Source of the DNA: Actinobacteria bacterium UBA5182
GTDB lineage: Bacteria > Actinomycetota > UBA4738
Reading direction: 5' to 3'
Assembly (NCBI GenBank): GCA_002413185.1
Contig: DHWM01000068.1
Span: 1-18,709, forward strand
Length of the DNA: 18,709 bases
This document shows, piece by piece, positions 6,981 through 14,112 of this stretch; positions within the stretch are counted from its first letter, which is position 1; every line of letters begins with the position of its first letter. The notes beneath the pieces are model-generated. The model did not search any database. It saw only the letters and a program-made list of their open reading frames with translations, and was not told the origin of the DNA. The translations under genes were made by a program, and so were the position numbers.

Positions 6981-8698
6981 GAGCGTCCCAGCCTCACCAT
7001 GACCATCCGCTTGAGAAGTGCGAGCTCCTGGAGGCGGAACGCCACCGCCATCGCGATGAACGCGCCCAGTCCGGCGACCACGCCGCCGGAGACCTGCAGG
7101 AGCTGCGGTCCCAGGCCCGTGGTGCCGAGGACATCCCCAACCCACGTCGACGCAACGTACGAGGCCGCGCCCGCGGCGAGGCCGCCGGCGCCGATCTTGG
7201 CCAGGGCTGCCCCGATGCGGCGGCCTTCCAGGCTTCCTAGCCTGCGCCGAAGCATCACCAGGGCGGCGATCGAGGCGAACGTGTAGGCGGTAGCGTGGCC
7301 CAAGGCGAGTCCCTCCACCTTCAGGTATCGGAACAAAACGATGTCGGCTGCAATGTTGATTCCGACGGCGGCGACGTTGATCAACGCGGGGGTGCGGGTG
7401 TCCTGCATCGCGTAGAAGGCCCGCAGGAGAAGCTGGAAGGCCGAGAACGAGAAGAGACCGAACGAGAAGAAGATCAGCACGCGGGCCAGCAGGGCGGTGC
7501 TCTGGGCCTGCATCACGCCGTGCTGGAGGAGCAGTCTGACCACGGGCGTGGCCAGGGCCAGATAGCCGAACGCCGCCGGCACGACGATGAACGCGGTGCC
7601 CCGGATGCCCTGTGACAGCAAGGTGCCGAACTCGCTTCGTTCGCCCTCGGACCAGTGCGACGACAGCGAGGGGAGCAGCGCGGTCATGATCGAGACGGCA
7701 AAGATGGCATACGGCAGCTGGAAGAACAGGAACGCCGACGTGTACGCGGTGTAGCCTCCCCGGACTCTCGACGCCAGGACGATCACCACTGTGTAGCCGA
7801 TCTGGTTCACGATCACGTACACGAACGCCCAGCCCGCCAGGCGGCCGATCCTCCGGAAGCCCGCGTCCGCGAAGTCCAGGGTCCATCGCCACCGGAAGCC
7901 GACCCGCCGTAGAGACGGCCACAGAACGGCCGTCATCCCGACGATCCCGAGGGTCGTGCCGATCGCCAACACGTAGCGCTCGGGCTGGGTGATCGTGCCC
8001 GGCGTGACGGATCGGTGATGCGCCATGACGGCGAACACGAGGAACGTGGCCGTCGAGATGAGGTTGTTCAGGATCGGCGCGAACATGGGCATGGCGAACT
8101 TCCGGTGCGCGTTGAGCAGGCCCGTGGCCACGCCGGCGCCCAGTCCGTAGAACACGATCTGCGGCATGAACCACTTCAAGAAGAAGGAGGCTAGGGCCCG
8201 TTCGGCCTCAACCTCTGGTCCGTGGGCCTGGGACGTGTACAGGCGGATGATGAGCCCCGATCCCAAGATGCCCACGACCATGACCGCCGTCAGGAAGAGG
8301 CCGGCGAACGTGAGGAGCGTACGGGCGGTGTGCCAGGCCTGGTCCTGCCCGCCGTTCTCGAGGCGCTCGACGAACACCGGGATGAACACGGAGGAGAGGA
8401 TCCCGCCCAGCGCGAGCTCGTAGATGATGTTCGGCGTGGTGTTGGCCACGTTGAAGGAGTCGGCCAGCCGGCTCTCGGTGACGCCCAAGGCGTACGCCAT
8501 GGCTGCGACCCGGAGGAACCCGGTGAGCCGCGAGAGGCCCGTGCCCACCGACATGACGGCGGACGAGCGGACGAACGACTGAGGGGTCTCCTCGGCCGGC
8601 TCGGCGGTTCCGGGGACGGGTTGAGTGGCTTCGGGAGCGTCGCCCTCGCTGGGGGGTGCGACGGGTTCGGTTCGGCCGTCAGGCTCGTCGGGTGTCAT
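6977..8698 (-). CDS. murJ: Lipid II flippase MurJ (MviN family)
   Basis: 573-residue polytopic membrane protein of the MOP superfamily that moves lipid II across the membrane for peptidoglycan synthesis. An acidic, proline-rich cytoplasmic extension (about 1-40) precedes the membrane domain. Recognisable MurJ segments include SRLTGFLRVAAMAYALG (about 56-72), ADSFNVANTTPNIIYEL (about 79-95) and GGILSSVFIPVFVE. Many hydrophobic helices follow, compatible with the family's 14. Unlike the mycobacterial homologue it ends shortly after the last helix and lacks the fused pseudokinase and outer domain. GGAAGAGG sits just upstream of the ATG at 8698, which overlaps the preceding gene by 20 nt. Its stop overlaps the next gene by 4 nt. 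Confidence 0.95.
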   Translation of the reverse strand: MTPDEPDGRTEPVAPPSEGDAPEATQPVPGTAEPAEETPQSFVRSSAVMSVGTGLSRLTGFLRVAAMAYALGVTESRLADSFNVANTTPNIIYELALGGILSSVFIPVFVERLENGGQDQAWHTARTLLTFAGLFLTAVMVVGILGSGLIIRLYTSQAHGPEVEAERALASFFLKWFMPQIVFYGLGAGVATGLLNAHRKFAMPMFAPILNNLISTATFLVFAVMAHHRSVTPGTITQPERYVLAIGTTLGIVGMTAVLWPSLRRVGFRWRWTLDFADAGFRRIGRLAGWAFVYVIVNQIGYTVVIVLASRVRGGYTAYTSAFLFFQLPYAIFAVSIMTALLPSLSSHWSEGERSEFGTLLSQGIRGTAFIVVPAAFGYLALATPVVRLLLQHGVMQAQSTALLARVLIFFSFGLFSFSAFQLLLRAFYAMQDTRTPALINVAAVGINIAADIVLFRYLKVEGLALGHATAYTFASIAALVMLRRRLGSLEGRRIGAALAKIGAGGLAAGAASYVASTWVGDVLGTTGLGPQLLQVSGGVVAGLGAFIAMAVAFRLQELALLKRMVMVRLGRS

Positions 8699-10742
8699 CG
8701 CGCCTCTTCCGAGGCAGGAACCTCCTTCCCCACCAGGCCATCAGGAAGACGGCGGCCCCGATCGTCACGATCAGGGCGACGCGATTGTAGGCGGTGGACC
8801 GCACGATCATCTCCGCTTGGGCGATGGTGTCCCGGGTGCCCGGCTCACCCGGCGTGAGGACCTGGACGGTGATGGGGAACCTCCCCGTCGTCTGGGCCCG
8901 GACCGGGAACGTGTACGTGGTCGTCCGGGGGCCGATGGTCACCTCCTGGATGTTCCCGGTGACGAAGCTGAGCCGCCGGTCTGAGAGCAGTCGCAGGTCC
9001 ACCGTCACCGGATAGCCCGTGTCGTTCCGGACCGTCACCGGGAGGAGCCCCGTCCGTGAGGACAGCGTGACCAGCGAGTTGGATACCTCGACGTGCTTGT
9101 AGGTCCCGTCGATCGTCCGGTGGACGGCGTCGAGGAAAAGGTGGCCGAGGTGGGGTTCGGCCACGAAGGTCGAACCCTCCGCCGTCAACAGGTCGTCCTG
9201 GAGGCGGGCGATCACGGAGTGGGCGGTCGCGGCCGCATTTCCGAACTGGCCGAGCTTGGTCTTCGCGGCGAGCAGGGACTGGACGTATTCGCCGTCGAAC
9301 CCTCGGTAGGACCGTCGGGGAAGCGTGCCTCGCGACGGTGGGGCGATGTCGGTCGCCAGCGTGGAGGCGGTGACGGGGCGGAGCCATGGCGAGCCTTCGA
9401 CCAGACCGGCGAAGGCGGAGAAGAGCGGAGGAGGGACGTTCGGGCGGTCGGGGAAGACGACCGCCGCCCCGCGCCCCGGGACGCCTGGGAGCTCGAACCA
9501 GACGGTTGCGAGCTGTCCCATGGCGACGTGGGCGGCGAGCTGAGGATCGGCCTGCGTCGAGCTGAGGAGTCCCGCCACCGCGGCGTCGGGGAGGACCGCA
9601 GTCACCGCTGTCTTCCCCGCGGCGAGCCGGACCGTCGGCGGCGGGTTGTACTTGAGGCCGGGCGCAGTCGGGAGAACGTTCGGATCGACCAGGACCGTCT
9701 GGGCGCCGATCCCGGCCAGCCCGTCCAGAGAAGGCTGGTCGATTTGCGATAGCGGCGGTCGGGCGACCGCGGGCGATGGGATGACTCCAAGGGCGTCGTT
9801 GAATTGCCGGGCGGCCCGATCTGTCAGCGCGGTGATGTCTCCGAACAGGCCCGCCTTCGCCAGGGCAGGAAGGCTGGGGTCCCCGAACCAGCTCGAGGTG
9901 AGCTCGGTGCCCGGCCGGTGCAGAAGGGATCTCAGGGCCGCGAGGAGGCGAGCGGCGTCGTCGGCGCCTCCCGTTCCTCGGCCCACGGTCAACGTGGCTC
10001 CACTGGCGTCGAGGGCTCGGTACCCGGAGGCCATCCTGACCAGCTGGTCCAGGAGGCTCCACGAGACCGTGACGTCCACGGCGGTGGGACTCGCCGGGGC
10101 CGAAAGGGCCGCGATCATCTGATCCAGGCGGCCCCCTGGCGCGATGTCGGATTGGATCGATCCGGGCAGGAAGACGCCGTTCGGCTGGTATTGGATCGGC
10201 TCGGACAGCACCCATGTCCACGTGAGGTCGAGCGGCAGCTGGGGGCGCTCGATCAGGAACACCATCGGCGTGCGCAGCGTCGCCATCAGGGTGTCGTTGG
10301 AAAGAAGCTGGACCTTCATCGGGTAGATGGCACTTTCGTTCCGCGCGGTCAGCGGGGCGAGGCCCTGGGTGACCCGGAAGGTCCTGGTCTCGCCCGGCTC
10401 GAGCGTCCCCGTCTGCAGGAACGGGAGCTCCAGCAACTGGACCGTGGCGTCGGTCCGGAGCGAAAGCTGGTAGACGGAGCGCGATCTGGCCGGCGCTTCG
10501 ACGGTGAGCTCGATGGAGAGATCACCCAGCGAGGCCGTCGAGAGGTTCGTCGCCTGGAAGGAGATGTCCAGGGGCCTCTTCGGTCCGTTCCAGACGGACT
10601 GGTGGAGCAGCTTCAGGCCGACCCCGGGCAAAGGCGAGTTCGTCTGGGCACGCGCGGTCGAAGTCGACGAACCGACTGAGAGCCACGCCGCGGCGCCCAG
10701 GAACAGCAACGAGACGGACCTCATCCTGCTGACTCGAGACAT
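8679..10742 (-). CDS. Secreted, C-terminally anchored DUF6049-family protein (Rv3909-like)
   Basis: About 687 residues. A signal peptide is visible (basic start, then VSLLFLGAAAWLSVG, with likely cleavage after the following Ala-Arg-Ala). A single hydrophobic helix at about 655-671 is followed by a strongly basic tail, so most of the protein lies outside the cell. The N-terminal part (about 45-190) and the segment before the helix look like Ig-type beta domains; the middle region (about 195-480) is the long conserved part of the family. Position directly upstream of murJ matches mycobacterial Rv3909. Biochemical function is unknown; a role in cell-envelope assembly is inferred from conserved linkage to murJ. 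Starts at 10772 (GTG), 10742 and 10724 are in frame; 10742 gives a normal signal peptide, but the choice is uncertain. Confidence 0.8.
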   Translation of the reverse strand: MSRVSRMRSVSLLFLGAAAWLSVGSSTSTARAQTNSPLPGVGLKLLHQSVWNGPKRPLDISFQATNLSTASLGDLSIELTVEAPARSRSVYQLSLRTDATVQLLELPFLQTGTLEPGETRTFRVTQGLAPLTARNESAIYPMKVQLLSNDTLMATLRTPMVFLIERPQLPLDLTWTWVLSEPIQYQPNGVFLPGSIQSDIAPGGRLDQMIAALSAPASPTAVDVTVSWSLLDQLVRMASGYRALDASGATLTVGRGTGGADDAARLLAALRSLLHRPGTELTSSWFGDPSLPALAKAGLFGDITALTDRAARQFNDALGVIPSPAVARPPLSQIDQPSLDGLAGIGAQTVLVDPNVLPTAPGLKYNPPPTVRLAAGKTAVTAVLPDAAVAGLLSSTQADPQLAAHVAMGQLATVWFELPGVPGRGAAVVFPDRPNVPPPLFSAFAGLVEGSPWLRPVTASTLATDIAPPSRGTLPRRSYRGFDGEYVQSLLAAKTKLGQFGNAAATAHSVIARLQDDLLTAEGSTFVAEPHLGHLFLDAVHRTIDGTYKHVEVSNSLVTLSSRTGLLPVTVRNDTGYPVTVDLRLLSDRRLSFVTGNIQEVTIGPRTTTYTFPVRAQTTGRFPITVQVLTPGEPGTRDTIAQAEMIVRSTAYNRVALIVTIGAAVFLMAWWGRRFLPRKRRDDTRRA

Positions 10743-10772
10743 GCCCGAGAGCCGATTGTAGTAGCGGTCCAC

Positions 10773-11540
10773 CTACGACGAGGCGATCAGGCTGTGGACC
10801 TCCAGGGCCCCGTAGGCGAGCGCCACGACCAGCAGGAAGACGCCGACGACCAGACGGAGCGTGCGCTCCCGGGCCCGGACGGTCCACCGGGAACCGATGG
10901 CGGCGCCGGGGATGACGCCGATGGTGAGCGACAGGAAGATCGCCCAGTTGATGTGCCCGAGAAGGGCGTGAACGATCGTTCCGGGGATCACTATGAACGC
11001 GATCACCACCAGCGAGGTGCCGATGGCCCGCTTCAACGGCATCCCCATGACGCCGGCCATCGCCGGGACCAGCACCACGCCCCCACCGATCCCGAGGAGC
11101 CCGGAGGCGAACCCCCCGATCAGACCGATCAGCACGAAGGCATAGCCGGAGGGCCGAACAGGATGGCCGGGCACCTCCGGAGCCGACCGGCCCCACCCCA
11201 CTCGGATGGCCTGCCACCCGATCAGCCCCGCCGTGACCAGCAGCAGCCAGTGAGGGTTGACCAGCTTCGTCAGGGCGGCGCCCCCCGCCGCCGCGGCCGC
11301 GCCCGGGGGGGCCGCCCACAGGACTGCCCGGCCGTCGATCTGTCCGGCCTTGCGATAGGCCTGGGCCCCCGTGATCGCCGACGGGAAGATGACCGGAAGC
11401 GGGGTGCCCACCGCGATGAGGGGAGGCGCGCCCAGGATGACCTGGACGGCGGGCGTCGTCAGGATGGCCCCGCCCACCCCGAACGCCCCCGACAGGACGC
11501 CCGAAACGAACCCGGAAAGGATCCCCAGCAGGACGCCCAA
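10773..11540 (-). CDS. TauE/SafE-family membrane permease
   Basis: About 255 residues and about eight hydrophobic helices. The two family half-repeats are clear: an N-terminal LSGAFGVGGAILTTPA segment and a second LIGLIGGFASGLLGIGGGVV segment, both with the Gly-rich 'GxGGG' turn. The family exports or imports sulfite, sulfonates or other organic anions; the substrate cannot be told from sequence. A TTG start at 11540 is proposed because GAGG lies about 9 nt upstream and the first helix begins at once; the frame remains open into the NUDIX gene, which ends 11 nt before. The next gene starts about 30 nt downstream. I know of no such permease in the mycobacterial version of this locus, so it may be an insertion. 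Confidence 0.85.
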   Translation of the reverse strand: MGVLLGILSGFVSGVLSGAFGVGGAILTTPAVQVILGAPPLIAVGTPLPVIFPSAITGAQAYRKAGQIDGRAVLWAAPPGAAAAAGGAALTKLVNPHWLLLVTAGLIGWQAIRVGWGRSAPEVPGHPVRPSGYAFVLIGLIGGFASGLLGIGGGVVLVPAMAGVMGMPLKRAIGTSLVVIAFIVIPGTIVHALLGHINWAIFLSLTIGVIPGAAIGSRWTVRARERTLRLVVGVFLLVVALAYGALEVHSLIASS

Positions 11541-11551
11541 GGTGCTCGGCC

Positions 11552-11992
11552 TCAGGCCGGGAGGCCCAGGCCGAGCGCCTCGGCCGCCTTCCGCAGGACG
11601 CCCTGTTCGGTCCGGTAGCTCGCCTCGGCCACGGCGTCGGCGAGCGGGAACCACCGGACCTCCTCCATCTCGTGGTCGTGGAGGGAGGTGTCGCCCCCCA
11701 CCACATCCATGAGGTAGAAGCTGACCTTCTTCTTGACCCGCTCTCCTTCCCACACGAACCAGTAGGAGATGTCGTCGAGGTGCTGCCGGGTCTCCGCGAT
11801 CAGCCCGGTCTCCTCACGGACCTCCCGGAGCGCGGCTGCCTCCGGCGCCTCCCCTTCCTCGACCAGGCCCTTCGGCAGTCCCCACGCCAACTCACCTCGG
11901 CGGGTCCGACGGGATGCCAGGGCGATCTCCACGCCTCCAGGTCCGTCCCGGATGACCACCCCGCCGGCCGAATGCTCGAACCGGGTCTTCAC
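11552..11992 (-). CDS. NUDIX hydrolase (MutT4 position)
   Basis: 146 residues with a perfect Nudix box: Gly42, Glu48 and REVREETGL at 56-64. The family hydrolyses nucleoside diphosphates linked to another moiety, including damaged nucleotides, sugar nucleotides and dinucleoside polyphosphates. The preceding WGLPKG motif and overall size resemble the group containing mycobacterial MutT4 (Rv3908), which occupies the same place beside pcnA. The GTG start overlaps the ybaK-like stop (GTGA, 4 nt), so the two are probably translationally coupled. Substrate not determinable from sequence. Confidence 0.9.
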   Translation of the reverse strand: MKTRFEHSAGGVVIRDGPGGVEIALASRRTRRGELAWGLPKGLVEEGEAPEAAALREVREETGLIAETRQHLDDISYWFVWEGERVKKKVSFYLMDVVGGDTSLHDHEMEEVRWFPLADAVAEASYRTEQGVLRKAAEALGLGLPA

Positions 11993-12264
11993 CGCCCGAC
12001 CGGCTCGGCCCGCCCAGCCGAGGCGATGGGCGCGACCACCGCGTCGGTCGCGAGGGCCAGGTCCGGGTCGGAACCAGCAGGAACCACCGCGGCCACAGGT
12101 CCCTCCGGGCCCTCGAAGACCAGGACCTTGCCAACCTCGCCGGACGGAAGTTCGAGCACGGCCGCCATCCGCTCGGGCGATCCGAGTCGTCCCCTCGCGG
12201 CGAAGAGTTCGTGGGGCACGTCGCGTTCGATCAGGAAGTTGTGGACATCCACGCTCGTCCGCAC
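11989..12264 (-). CDS. Short YbaK/aminoacyl-tRNA-deacylase-like protein
   Basis: About 91 residues from a GTG at 12264. The sequence follows the YbaK/EbsC pattern: HNFLIERDVPHELF at the start, LGSPERMAAVLELP in the middle, then VGKVLVFEG with the conserved lysine (Lys46), then VAAVVPAGSDPDLALA. Family members edit mischarged tRNAs and are usually about 150-160 residues. This one stops soon after the 'dla' helix and lacks the C-terminal 'GY..G...P' part. Other frames downstream show no continuation, so it is not an obvious frameshift. The stop overlaps the NUDIX start by 4 nt, indicating an expressed gene. In-frame starts also exist at 12252 (GTG) and 12297 (TTG). Enzyme activity is doubtful. 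Confidence 0.65.
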   Translation of the reverse strand: MRTSVDVHNFLIERDVPHELFAARGRLGSPERMAAVLELPSGEVGKVLVFEGPEGPVAAVVPAGSDPDLALATDAVVAPIASAGRAEPVGR

Positions 12265-12270
12265 GCCAGC

Positions 12271-12297
12271 AGTATCCCAAAGGCGTCCCAAGGACAA
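12271..12297 (-). promoter_or_regulatory. Candidate promoter of the ybaK-NUDIX operon
   Basis: On the minus strand TTGTCC (12297-12292) and GATACT (12276-12271) are separated by 15 nt, and GATACT lies 6 nt before the proposed GTG start. The short -35/-10 spacing weakens the call; the -10 position would give a leaderless transcript. Confidence 0.3.
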
Positions 12298-12360
12298 GAG
12301 GCGGGCACGCAGCCAGCCTCTTCCGACGCGAACCGGCGGTAGATCATCCGGCCCGGGACG

Positions 12361-12552
12361 CTACCTCGAGCCGCCCTTCCGACCGATCCGCTGGTAGAAC
12401 TCGATGCCGTGGCGCTTCTTGGTGGTCTCGCCACCCTTCTTGCCGCCGATCCGGCCGATCTCGCCGAAGAACTCGTTGCCGTGCCGGCTCTTCGTGGTGA
12501 GGCCACCCTTGCGCCCCGCCTCCGCTCTGGACATCTTCGTTGCCTGGGCCAT
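12361..12552 (-). CDS. KGG-repeat (Em/GsiB-like) stress protein
   Basis: 63-residue, strongly basic and hydrophilic protein. It contains repeats of the KGG type: AGRKGGLTTKSRHGNEFF, then GRIGGKKGGETTKKRHG, ending IGRKGGSR. These resemble the 20-residue repeat of plant group 1 LEA (Em) proteins and Bacillus GsiB, which are disordered proteins made under desiccation, osmotic or general stress. Start at 12552 is fixed by GAGGAGG about 8 nt upstream, the strongest ribosome site in the window. It is transcribed away from pcnA and has a candidate SigB/SigF-type stress promoter. A protective role is inferred from family and promoter. Confidence 0.88.
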   Translation of the reverse strand: MAQATKMSRAEAGRKGGLTTKSRHGNEFFGEIGRIGGKKGGETTKKRHGIEFYQRIGRKGGSR

Positions 12553-12588
12553 GTGGATTCCTCCTCGTACGGGGGCTGCCATTGGTGG

Positions 12589-12613
12589 TTACCCGAGGCC
12601 CCTCGGCGAAAAC
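12589..12613 (-). promoter_or_regulatory. Candidate SigB/SigF-type stress promoter of the KGG gene
   Basis: Minus strand: GTTT (12613-12610), a 15-nt spacer, then GGGTAA (12594-12589). The actinobacterial general-stress sigma factors (Streptomyces SigB, mycobacterial SigF) read GTTT-N14-17-GGGTAT, so this matches 9 of 10 bases. Start of transcription near 12580 leaves a leader of about 28 nt containing the strong ribosome site. A 6-bp inverted repeat (CCGAGG-cc-CCTCGG, 12593-12606) fills the spacer. Confidence 0.55.
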
Positions 12614-12644
12614 AGGTGGTTGCTTCCTTTGCCATCACCTGTTT
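12610..12644. promoter_or_regulatory. 9-bp inverted repeat between KGG gene and pcnA
   Basis: AAACAGGTG (12610-12618) and CACCTGTTT (12636-12644) form a perfect inverted repeat with a 17-nt spacer. The left arm overlaps the -35 element of the KGG promoter. It looks like an operator for a dimeric regulator, or less likely an RNA hairpin. Confidence 0.4.
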
Positions 12645-12683
12645 GGTGTCGCGCTGACACACGGCGGAGCCGCCTGTGGACGG

Positions 12684-12689
12684 TATGCT
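12684..12689 (+). promoter_or_regulatory. Candidate -10 element of pcnA
   Basis: TATGCT lies 7 nt before an in-frame ATG at 12697. No -35 at normal spacing was found (CTGACA at 12654 is 24 nt away). If used, transcription would start at that ATG and give a leaderless message, competing with the SD-supported start at 12724. Confidence 0.3.
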
Positions 12690-12723
12690 CCGACCGATGA
12701 CCCAACCCGAGGAGCCCGGGACC

Positions 12724-14112
12724 ATGGCTGCGCTTCTCGACGTCGATTCCATCGCCCTCGAGCTCGGCGAGCGATTCCGAAAGGCCGGATACCAGCTGTT
12801 CCTGGTGGGTGGGAGCGTGCGCGACGTGATCCTTCGGACTCCCGACCCAAGGGCCGATCTCGACTTCGCCACCGACGCCACGCCGGAGGAGACGATCGCG
12901 GTCATGCACGGGTGGCCGGGCCGGCGGTATCTCCAAGGTGTGCGGTGGGGGACCGTGGGAGCGCGGCGAGGAGACCGTCGCCTCGAGATCACGACGTTCC
13001 GCAAGGAGGTGTACCCGGGCGACGACCGGCATCCCCACGTGAGCTTCACCACGGATCTCGAGATCGATCTGTCGCGCCGGGACTTCACGGTGAACGCCAT
13101 GGCCATCCGGCTGCCCGAACGCGAGTTCGTCGACCCCTTCGGAGGGGTTCGGGACCTCGCGGCCAAGCGCCTGGACACGCCGCTCGATCCCGAGGTGGCC
13201 TTCACGGATGACCCCCTGCGGATGCTGCGGGCGGCCCGGTTCGCCAGCGCGCTCGAGTTCACGCCCGCGCCACGAGTGGTCGAGGCGACGAGGCGGATGG
13301 CCGAGCGCCTCTCCATCGTCTCGGCCGAACGGATCCGCGACGAGCTGTCGAAGATGTTGATGGCGGGCTCGCCCGGGCCCGGCCTGGAGCTCATAGTGGA
13401 GACGGGACTGGCAGAGTTGTTCCTCCCCGAGCTCCCCGGGCTTCGCCTCGAGCAGGATCCCGTCCACCGGCACAAGGACGTGTTGAAGCACACCATCGCC
13501 GTGGTCGAACGGTGCGAGCCCGACCTGGTCCTTCGCCTGGCCGCCCTGCTCCACGACGTGGGCAAGCCGGCCACCCGCGCCTTCACCGAGGATGGGGTGC
13601 AGTTCCACCATCACGAGGTGGTGGGGGCCAGGATGGCCGCGGCCCGTCTCCGGGTCCTTCGCTATCCGAACGACGTGGTGGAGGACGTGGCCAAGCTGGT
13701 GGAGACGCACCTTCGGTTCCACAGCTACCGGCTGGGATGGAACGACGCCGCAATTCGCCGCTACATCCGCGACGCCGGGCCGCTGCTCGACCGGCTCAAC
13801 CAGTTGGTCCGAGCGGACTGCACCACCCGGAACCCGTTCAAGGCGAAGGCGCTGGCGGAGCTCCAGGACGACCTGGAGCTCCGGATCGCCCGGCTGTCCC
13901 TGGAGGAGAACCTCCAGGCCATCCGGCCTCCGCTGGACGGCAACGAGGTCATGGAGCGCCTCGGGCTACCGCCCGGACCCGCGGTCGGCCAGGCGCTGCA
14001 GTTTCTCCTGGACCAGCGGATGGAGCGCGGCCCGATCGAGAAGGACGAGGCGTACCGGCTGCTCGACGAGTGGGCGGTGAAGAACCTCCCGGGCTACGGC
14101 TCGAACCGGTAG
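12724..14112 (+). CDS. pcnA: CCA tRNA nucleotidyltransferase (class II, with HD domain)
   Basis: 462 residues. The head nucleotidyltransferase domain has LVGGSVRD (27-34), the metal-binding Asp-Leu-Asp (45-47) and the RRDFTVNAMA motif (118-127). These are the class II CCA-enzyme signatures for adding or repairing the tRNA 3' CCA end. The RNA-binding helices follow (about 165-240), then an HD phosphohydrolase domain with HRHKDVLKH, LLHDVGKPATR (His277-Asp278) and HHHEVVGARM. The domain order and length match mycobacterial PcnA (Rv3907c), which is also divergent from the MutT4/MurJ block. Start at 12724 is preferred because GAGGAG lies 9 nt upstream; ATGs at 12697 and 12685 and a GTG at 12676 are in frame. 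The 3' end overlaps the opposing hydrolase gene by 19 bp. Confidence 0.95.
   Translation: MAALLDVDSIALELGERFRKAGYQLFLVGGSVRDVILRTPDPRADLDFATDATPEETIAVMHGWPGRRYLQGVRWGTVGARRGDRRLEITTFRKEVYPGDDRHPHVSFTTDLEIDLSRRDFTVNAMAIRLPEREFVDPFGGVRDLAAKRLDTPLDPEVAFTDDPLRMLRAARFASALEFTPAPRVVEATRRMAERLSIVSAERIRDELSKMLMAGSPGPGLELIVETGLAELFLPELPGLRLEQDPVHRHKDVLKHTIAVVERCEPDLVLRLAALLHDVGKPATRAFTEDGVQFHHHEVVGARMAAARLRVLRYPNDVVEDVAKLVETHLRFHSYRLGWNDAAIRRYIRDAGPLLDRLNQLVRADCTTRNPFKAKALAELQDDLELRIARLSLEENLQAIRPPLDGNEVMERLGLPPGPAVGQALQFLLDQRMERGPIEKDEAYRLLDEWAVKNLPGYGSNR

Noticed and set aside
12231..13722. Two long minus-strand open frames opposite pcnA
   Set aside because: They run through the conserved nucleotidyltransferase and HD motifs on the other strand and show no domain of their own.
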